A stretch of 64,000 nt of DNA from Lentzea sp. NEAU-D7 (GTDB lineage: Bacteria > Actinomycetota > Actinomycetes > Mycobacteriales > Pseudonocardiaceae): positions 188,735 through 252,734 of the forward strand of contig NZ_JAPJDL010000013.1 in the NCBI RefSeq assembly GCF_026242055.1. Reading direction: 5' to 3'. The translations under genes and the position numbers were made by a program. The notes beneath the pieces are model-generated. The model was not told the DNA's origin. It saw only the letters and a program-made list of their open reading frames with translations, and did no database searches. Each line of letters begins with the position of its first letter. The first letter of the stretch is position 1. Positions 58,597-64,000 of this stretch are shown one piece after another.

Positions 58597-59529
58597 ATGA
58601 TTCCAAAGCGCACAGCATTGATTTCCGCCGTCGCGCTGGTCCTGGGCGCGGTGTCCCTTCCCCAGGCGGCCGCCGCTCCGTTCGGGCTGGTCGGCTGGGC
58701 CACCCAGGGTGGTGGCACGACGGGGGGCGGCAGCGCCTCACCGATCACCGTCACCACGGCGTCCGCTTTCGTCGCGGCCGCGAAGGCGTCGGGCGCGGCC
58801 GTGATCCGGGTCTCCGGCACGATCTCGCTGTCGAGCATGACGAAGGTCGCCTCGAACAAGACCATCGAGGGCGTCGGCTCGACCGCGACGATCACGGGGC
58901 AGGGGCTGAACATCGCCAACGCCTCGAACGTGATCGTGCGCAACCTCAACTTCCGCAGCTGGGGTGACGACGCGGTCAACGTGCAGTACTCCACCCGCGT
59001 GTGGATCGACCACAACACCTTCTCCAACGGCTACGACGGTGCGGTGGACGTGAAGCGTGCCTCGGACTACGTCACGGTGTCCTGGAACAAGTTCACCAGT
59101 CACAACAAGACGATGCTGCTGGGTCACAGCGACGACAACGGTTCCGAGGACCGCGGCAAGCTCCGGGTGACCTACCACCACAACTGGTTCGACGGCACGC
59201 AGCAGCGTCACCCGCGGGTGCGGTTCGGCAACCCGGTGCACGTCTACAACAACTATTACGGCGGTGTGACGGACTACGGCGTCGCGTCGACCGTCGAGGC
59301 CGGCGTCCTGGTCGAAGGCAACTACTTCGAGAACACCCAGGACCCGTTCCACCGCGGTGAGGGAAGTTCGCCCGGTGGGTCGCTGGTGGCGCGCAACAAC
59401 CACTTCGTCAACTCGGGAACGGGCGACCAGGGCGGCTCTGTGAAGAGCCTTCCCTACTCGTACCCGCTGGACAGCGCCAGCAGCGTGAAGAGCGTGGTCA
59501 CGGCCGGTGCGGGAGCCGGGCGCGGCTGA
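58597..59529 (+). CDS. Secreted PL1 pectate lyase
   Basis: 310 residues; signal peptide ends near AAAA-P (residue 27). The beta-helix has the PL1 marks VWIDHNTF, calcium-site Asp residues in YDGAVDVKRASDYVTVSW, and RHPRVRFG with the catalytic Arg. It lacks any binding module, unlike the fusion at 51271. It cleaves de-esterified pectin. A hairpin terminator stands 9 bp after the stop. Confidence 0.94.
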   Translation: MIPKRTALISAVALVLGAVSLPQAAAAPFGLVGWATQGGGTTGGGSASPITVTTASAFVAAAKASGAAVIRVSGTISLSSMTKVASNKTIEGVGSTATITGQGLNIANASNVIVRNLNFRSWGDDAVNVQYSTRVWIDHNTFSNGYDGAVDVKRASDYVTVSWNKFTSHNKTMLLGHSDDNGSEDRGKLRVTYHHNWFDGTQQRHPRVRFGNPVHVYNNYYGGVTDYGVASTVEAGVLVEGNYFENTQDPFHRGEGSSPGGSLVARNNHFVNSGTGDQGGSVKSLPYSYPLDSASSVKSVVTAGAGAGRG

Positions 59530-59537
59530 CGAGACCA

Positions 59538-59567
59538 GGGGGCACCCGAAGTGGCGCGGGTGCCCCC
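59538..59567. terminator. Hairpin terminator after PL1
   Basis: GGGGGCACCCG (59538-59548) pairs perfectly with 59557-59567 around an 8-nt loop, insulating the cellulose operon that follows. Confidence 0.82.
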
Positions 59568-59576
59568 ACCCTCTTC

Positions 59577-59590
59577 TGGGACCGCTCCCA
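59577..59590. promoter_or_regulatory. CebR-like box TGGGACCGCTCCCA
   Basis: 13 of 14 positions match the CebR operator (TGGGAGCGCTCCCA) known from Streptomyces cellulose regulation. It lies 196 bp before the GH48 start. Confidence 0.65.
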
Positions 59591-59738
59591 GGATTCCACT
59601 CGAAGAGAGCAGTAAGAGGAACCGGCAGAGCAACCGCTGTTGTGCCGAAGGGCGTAACCGCGAGGGCTTCACGGCCCAGAAATGCTTGCACCTGTGATCG
59701 GTTGATCGCTGTGGGCCACGTTACAGTGCCGTGAACTC

Positions 59739-59752
59739 TGGGAGCGCTCCCA
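59739..59752. promoter_or_regulatory. Perfect CebR box TGGGAGCGCTCCCA
   Basis: Exact match to the known CebR operator sequence, 20 bp before the GH48 ATG. CebR responds to cellobiose or cello-oligosaccharides; no CebR gene is in this window. Confidence 0.88.
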
Positions 59753-59772
59753 GTTGTCGAGAGGGCGGCGGC

Positions 59773-62649
59773 ATGACTCGACGAAAAGTGGCGTTGGCGG
59801 TTGCGGCGGTGGTGCTGGTCGGCGGAACTCCCGCCGTCGCGGCACCTGCTGCGGTGGCCTGCACCGTCACCTACCAGATCACCAACGAGTGGAACACCGG
59901 ATTCGGCGCGGCCGTGTCGATCCGCAACGACGGGGAGGCGCTGAACGGCTGGAACCTGACCTGGACGTTCCCGGACGGGCAACGCGTCACGCAGGGCTGG
60001 AGCGGCAACTTCACGCAGACCGGCGCGGTGGTGAGCGTGACGAACCCGCCCTGGGCCCCCACCCTGGCTTCGGGTGGCACGGCGCAGGTCGGCTTCAACG
60101 GCAGCAAGGGCGCGACGAACAGGCCACCGACGGACTTCGCCGTGAACGGCGTGTCCTGCACCGGCCCCAACCAGTCGCCCTCGGTGGCGCTGACGGCGCC
60201 CACGAGTGGCAGCAGCTACACCCTGCCCGCGCAGATCCCGCTGGCGGCGACCGCGCAGGACACCGACGGCACGGTGGCCAAGGTCGACTTCTACGCGGGG
60301 GACACCCTGATCGCCACCGACACCAGCGCGCCGTTCAGCGGCACGTGGACGTCGGCGCCGGCGGGTGACCACAGCATCACCGCGAGGGCGACGGACAACC
60401 TCGGTGCCACCAAGACCTCGGCACCGGCCGCGGTCAAGGTCCTGTCCGGACCGGCGGTGCTGGCCTCGCCGAGCACGGTCTCGGTCAAGCAGGGCCAGAC
60501 GGCGACGTTCGACGTCTCCCTGGCCACGGCGCCGAGCCAGCCCGTCACCGTCACGATCGCCCGCAGCGGAAGCGCGGACCTGACGGCGACCCCGGCGACG
60601 CTCACGTTCTCCGGCACCGCGAAGCAGACGGTGACGGTGACGTCGGCGAACAACGGTGGCGCGCTCGGGACCGCGACGTTCACGGCCTCGGCGACCGGGT
60701 ACAGCCCGGCGAGCGTCACGGTGAACGAGATCGACCCGTCCACTTCGGACTTCAACAAGGCGTTCCTCGACCAGTACAACAAGATCAAGGACCCGGCGAG
60801 CGGCTACTTCCGCAAGTTCGGCGACCTGCTCGTGCCGTACCACTCGGTCGAGACGCTGATGGTGGAGGCACCGGACCACGGTCACCAGACCACGTCCGAG
60901 GCGTTCAGCTACTACCTGTGGCTGGAAGCGAGCTACGGCCGGGTCACCGGTGACTGGGCGCCGTTCAAGTCCGCGTTCGCCTCGATGGAGAAGTTCATCA
61001 TCCCGGCGAAGGCCGACCAGCCGACCAACGACAAGTACGACCCGTCGAAGCCGGCCACCTACGCGCCCGAGCACCCGAGGATGGACGCCTACCCGTCGAC
61101 GCTCGACGGCACCGTCCCCGTCGGCCGGGACCCGATCGCGGCGGAACTGAAGACCGCGTACGGCAACTCGGACGTCTACGGCATGCACTGGCTCATCGAC
61201 GTCGACAACACCTACGGCTTCGGCCGGTGCGGCGACGGCACGACGGCTCCCGCGTACATCAACACCTACCAGCGCGGCTCGTCGGAGTCGGTGTGGGAGA
61301 CCATCCCGCAGCCCTCGTGCGACACCTTCAAGCACGGTGGACCCAACGGCTTCCTGGACCTGTTCACCAAGGACGCCTCCTACGCCAAGCAGTGGAAGTA
61401 CACCAACGCACCGGACGCGGACGCCCGCGTGGTGCAGGTGGCTCTGCTCGCCCAGCAGTGGGCCACGGCCCAGGGCAAGGCCGGGGACATCTCCAGCGAG
61501 ATCGGCAAGTCCGCGAAGATGGGCGACTACCTGCGGTACGCCATGTTCGACAAGTACTTCAAGCGGATCGGCAACTGCAACAGCCCCGCGTCGTGCCCCG
61601 GCGCGACGGGCAAGGACAGCGCTCACTACCTGATGTCCTGGTACTACGCGTGGGGTGGCGCGACCGACACGTCCGCCGGCTGGGCGTGGCGCATCGGTGA
61701 CGGTGCCTCGCACCAGGGCTACCAGAACCCGTTGGCGGCGCACGCTCTCGCGAACGTGCCGGCGCTCAAGCCGTTGTCCGCCACCGGGCAGCAGGACTGG
61801 GCGACGAGCCTGAACCGGCAGCTCGAGATGCTGCAGTGGCTGCAGTCGGCCGACGGTGGTCTGGCCGGCGGTGTCACGAACAGCTGGGAGGGGCAGTACG
61901 CCTCGCCTCCCGCGGGCACGCCGACGTTCTACGGCATGCACTACGACGCCCACCCCGTGTGGCGCGACCCGCCGAGCAACCGGTGGTTCGGCTTCCAGGT
62001 GTGGGGGATCGAGCGCACGGCGGCGCTGTACCGGCTGACCGGTGACGCGCGCGCCAAGAAGATCCTCGACAAGTGGGTGCCGTGGGCGATCGCGAACACC
62101 ACGACCGGCACGAACTTCCAGATCCCCGCGGACCTGGAGTGGTCGGGAGCGCCGGACACGTGGAACGCGACCAACCCCGGCGCGAACGCGAACCTCCGGG
62201 TGCGCGTTCTCAACCACAACCAGGACGTCGGCATCGCCGCGTCGTACGCCAAGGTGCTGCTGAACTACGCGGCGCGGTCGGGCAACGCCCAGGCCAAGAC
62301 CACGGGTGAGTCGTTGCTGACGTCGCTGCTCTCGCACCAGGACAGCCTGGGCATCGCGACGCCGGAGACCCGCGCGGACTACAACCGGTTCGACGACGTC
62401 TACAACACCTCCACCGCGGAAGGCCCGTACGTGCCCAGCGGCTGGACCGGGCGCATGCCCAACGGTGACCAGATCGGGCAGGGCTCGTCGTTCCTGTCGA
62501 TGCGGTCGATGTTCCGCAACGACCCGCAGTGGCCGAAGGTGCAGTCCTACCTGGACGGTGGACCCGCACCGACGTTCACCTACCACCGGTTCTGGGCGCA
62601 AGCCGAGATCGCCACGGCGTTCTCCCTGCACGCCGAGATCTACGGGTGA
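59773..62649 (+). CDS. Secreted CBM2-GH48 reducing-end cellobiohydrolase
   Basis: 958 residues from ATG 59773. A signal peptide ends near AVAAP. Domains: CBM2 (about 30-135), an Ig-like module (about 140-230, KVDFYAGDTLIATDT), a second beta-sandwich (about 235-325, SVKQGQTATFDVSL), then GH48 (about 330-958). The GH48 catalytic acid is Glu376 in TTSEAFSYYLWLEA; further marks are HWLIDVDNTYGFG and MHYDAHPVWRDPPSNRW. GH48 enzymes attack crystalline cellulose from the reducing end. Genomes usually hold only one or a few copies. It is followed 11 bp later by the LPMO gene in one operon. Confidence 0.96.
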   Translation: MTRRKVALAVAAVVLVGGTPAVAAPAAVACTVTYQITNEWNTGFGAAVSIRNDGEALNGWNLTWTFPDGQRVTQGWSGNFTQTGAVVSVTNPPWAPTLASGGTAQVGFNGSKGATNRPPTDFAVNGVSCTGPNQSPSVALTAPTSGSSYTLPAQIPLAATAQDTDGTVAKVDFYAGDTLIATDTSAPFSGTWTSAPAGDHSITARATDNLGATKTSAPAAVKVLSGPAVLASPSTVSVKQGQTATFDVSLATAPSQPVTVTIARSGSADLTATPATLTFSGTAKQTVTVTSANNGGALGTATFTASATGYSPASVTVNEIDPSTSDFNKAFLDQYNKIKDPASGYFRKFGDLLVPYHSVETLMVEAPDHGHQTTSEAFSYYLWLEASYGRVTGDWAPFKSAFASMEKFIIPAKADQPTNDKYDPSKPATYAPEHPRMDAYPSTLDGTVPVGRDPIAAELKTAYGNSDVYGMHWLIDVDNTYGFGRCGDGTTAPAYINTYQRGSSESVWETIPQPSCDTFKHGGPNGFLDLFTKDASYAKQWKYTNAPDADARVVQVALLAQQWATAQGKAGDISSEIGKSAKMGDYLRYAMFDKYFKRIGNCNSPASCPGATGKDSAHYLMSWYYAWGGATDTSAGWAWRIGDGASHQGYQNPLAAHALANVPALKPLSATGQQDWATSLNRQLEMLQWLQSADGGLAGGVTNSWEGQYASPPAGTPTFYGMHYDAHPVWRDPPSNRWFGFQVWGIERTAALYRLTGDARAKKILDKWVPWAIANTTTGTNFQIPADLEWSGAPDTWNATNPGANANLRVRVLNHNQDVGIAASYAKVLLNYAARSGNAQAKTTGESLLTSLLSHQDSLGIATPETRADYNRFDDVYNTSTAEGPYVPSGWTGRMPNGDQIGQGSSFLSMRSMFRNDPQWPKVQSYLDGGPAPTFTYHRFWAQAEIATAFSLHAEIYG

Positions 62650-62660
62650 GGAGTCTCGAG

Positions 62661-63929
62661 ATGAGGAAAGGCATAGCGTTGTTCGCGGTCGCGGCCGCTG
62701 TGGGCGCCGTACTGGTGCACACCGGTGGCACGGCCGTCGCGCACGGGTCGATGGTCTGGCCCGGCAGCCGCACGTACCTCTGCTACGAGGACGGCCGCGC
62801 GGGCGGCGGTGGCGGTGACCTCCAGCCCACCAACCCGGCGTGTGCCGCCGCCGTTGCCCAGGGCGGGAAGCAACCGCTGTGGGACTGGTTCGGCAACCTG
62901 ATCAGCAACGCCGCCGGGCGTCACCGGGAGATCGTTCCCGACGGCAGCCTGTGCGGTCCCACCACGAAGTACTCCGCCTACAACCTGACGCGGGCCGACT
63001 GGCCGGTCACGCAGGTGCAGGCGAACAGCTCGGTCACCTTCCGGTACAACGCGTGGGCGCCGCACCCCGGCACCTGGGAGCAGTACGTCACCAAGGACGG
63101 CTTCGACGTGACGAAGCCGCTCAAGTGGTCCGACCTCGAGTCGGTGCCGTTCGACAAGGTGACGAACCCGCCGCTGGCGAACGGCGAGTACGCGTGGCAG
63201 GCCCGGTTGCCCAACAAGTCGGGTCGGCACATCATCTACTCGCTCTGGCAGCGTTCGGACAGCCCGGAGGCGTTCTACAGCTGTTCGGACGTCGTGTTCG
63301 GCGGTGGCACCGGTACGCCCGACACCAGTGCGCCGTCCGCGCCCGGCACGCCTGTCGCGTCCGCCGTCACCGGGAACTCGGTGAAGCTGGACTGGACCGC
63401 GGCGACGGACAACGTGGGTGTGACGGGGTACCGCGTCTACAGCGGTGACCAGGTGGTCGCCACCTCCGCCACGAACTCGGTGACCGTCAGCGGCCTGACC
63501 GCGGACACCCAGTACTCGTTCACGGTGGTGGCGACGGACTCGGCGGGCAACGCCTCGCCGGCGTCCCCCGGTGTCACGGTCAGAACGTCGACCGGTGGCG
63601 GCAGCACCGGTTCCTGCACGGTGGCGTACACGCGGCCGAGCACGTGGAACGGCGGCTTCACCGCGAACGTGACGGTGTCCAACAGCGGCACCAGCGCGAT
63701 CAGCGCGTGGCAGCTCGTGTGGGCCTTCCCCTCGGGGCAGCAGCTCTCGCAGGCCTGGTCGTCGACGGTCACCGTCGCGAGCGGGCAGGCGACCGCGAAG
63801 GGGGTGTCGTACAACGCGGACATCCCGGCCGGAGGCTCGGTGACGTTCGGGTTCAACGCCACCACGGCGTCCACGCCGGCTGATCCGACGTCCTTCACGC
63901 TCAACGGTTCCGCGTGCGCCATCCGGTGA
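62661..63929 (+). CDS. AA10 lytic polysaccharide monooxygenase with Fn3 and CBM2
   Basis: 422 residues from ATG 62661 with GGAG upstream. Signal cleavage after AVA exposes His28 as the mature N-terminus (HGSMVWPGSR), the first half of the copper histidine brace; the second His is near 135 in APHPGTWE. The AA10 domain ends near 215 (FYSCSDVVF), then Fn3 (about 225-305, VGVTGYRVYSGDQVV) and CBM2 (about 315-422). It oxidatively cleaves crystalline cellulose and is a known partner type for GH48. The next gene overlaps its stop (TGATG). Confidence 0.95.
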   Translation: MRKGIALFAVAAAVGAVLVHTGGTAVAHGSMVWPGSRTYLCYEDGRAGGGGGDLQPTNPACAAAVAQGGKQPLWDWFGNLISNAAGRHREIVPDGSLCGPTTKYSAYNLTRADWPVTQVQANSSVTFRYNAWAPHPGTWEQYVTKDGFDVTKPLKWSDLESVPFDKVTNPPLANGEYAWQARLPNKSGRHIIYSLWQRSDSPEAFYSCSDVVFGGGTGTPDTSAPSAPGTPVASAVTGNSVKLDWTAATDNVGVTGYRVYSGDQVVATSATNSVTVSGLTADTQYSFTVVATDSAGNASPASPGVTVRTSTGGGSTGSCTVAYTRPSTWNGGFTANVTVSNSGTSAISAWQLVWAFPSGQQLSQAWSSTVTVASGQATAKGVSYNADIPAGGSVTFGFNATTASTPADPTSFTLNGSACAIR

Positions 63930-64000
63930 TGAGGGCCCTGGCCGCCCTCCTGGTCGTGGGTTCGGTCGCGTTCGTCCTCCTCGTCGGACGCGCCGAACCC
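63929..64000 (+). CDS. Start of a third gene in the GH48-LPMO operon, cut by the window edge
   Basis: The ATG at 63929 overlaps the LPMO stop. The 24 visible residues (MRALAALLVVGSVAFVLLVG then RAEP) form a hydrophobic signal peptide or membrane anchor. Nothing more can be said of its function. Confidence 0.6.
   Translation, partial: MRALAALLVVGSVAFVLLVGRAEP

Noticed and set aside
58738..62631. 1297-codon open frame on the minus strand
   Set aside because: It is antisense to PL1 and GH48, has an Arg/Val/Gly-rich composition and runs through promoter and CebR sites; it is not a gene.

Overview
The window is high-GC DNA in which nearly every gene has strong third-position GC, GTG starts are frequent, and many neighbouring genes overlap by 4 bases (GTGA, ATGA or TGATG junctions). 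Together with many CBM2 modules, CebR-like boxes and sugar importers without their own ATPase, this points to a soil actinobacterium that degrades plant biomass, most likely of the Pseudonocardiales (for example Lentzea, Saccharothrix or Actinosynnema). The taxon is an inference. I saw no tRNA, rRNA, CRISPR array, insertion sequence or phage gene.

The window is a chain of polysaccharide-use loci. (1) Positions 1-3372 hold the 3' part of a secreted GH5 with a beta-trefoil tail, a lipoprotein joining a decayed nuclease-like fold to CBM2, and a LacI regulator. (2) Positions 3.5-23.8 kb look like a xyloglucan/hemicellulose locus. It has two more LacI regulators of the same subtype, GH12, a GH3-CE7 pair, a binding protein with two permeases (no ATPase), GH31, GH42, GH36, GH43 and CBM2-GH5-X2. 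A 14-bp operator ending AAGCG(C/T)TTCGA occurs three times. (3) Positions 23.9-28.4 kb encode a secreted endonuclease/phosphatase-fold protein with a jacalin-like lectin domain, a Tat-exported PHP metallohydrolase and a CBM2-CE2 esterase.

(4) Positions 28.4-47.8 kb are an L-arabinose/arabinogalactan regulon. It has a YtfQRT-YjfF-type importer whose operon continues into an expansin, a GH51 and GH43-CBM42 pair, a LacI-type AraR, araB-araD-araA, a cytosolic alpha/beta hydrolase, a secreted protein made of two copies of an unrecognised 86-residue domain, and a GH30 galactanase-like enzyme. Six related sites (TGT-T/G-A-N-CG-N-T/G-N-ACA type) sit in the control regions and tie these units together. 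(5) Positions 47.8-51 kb hold a paralogue of the first lipoprotein and a divergent LacI/MFS pair sharing one perfect operator.

(6) Positions 51.2-59.5 kb are a pectin locus: a PL1-CE8 fusion translationally coupled to an ABC importer (again without ATPase) and an enolase-superfamily dehydratase, then divergent PL3 and PL1 pectate lyases around a perfect 16-bp palindrome. (7) Positions 59.7-64 kb are a crystalline-cellulose operon: CBM2-GH48 and AA10 LPMO-Fn3-CBM2 behind two CebR-like boxes, with a third gene cut by the window edge.

The working picture is that secreted enzymes open xyloglucan, arabinogalactan, pectin and cellulose. Oligosaccharides enter through dedicated binding-protein importers, cytosolic glycosidases and the AraBDA pathway finish the job, and each block is held off by its own LacI-family repressor. 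The least explained items are the two nuclease-fold/CBM2 lipoproteins, the duplicated-domain secreted protein and the jacalin-phosphoesterase/PHP pair.
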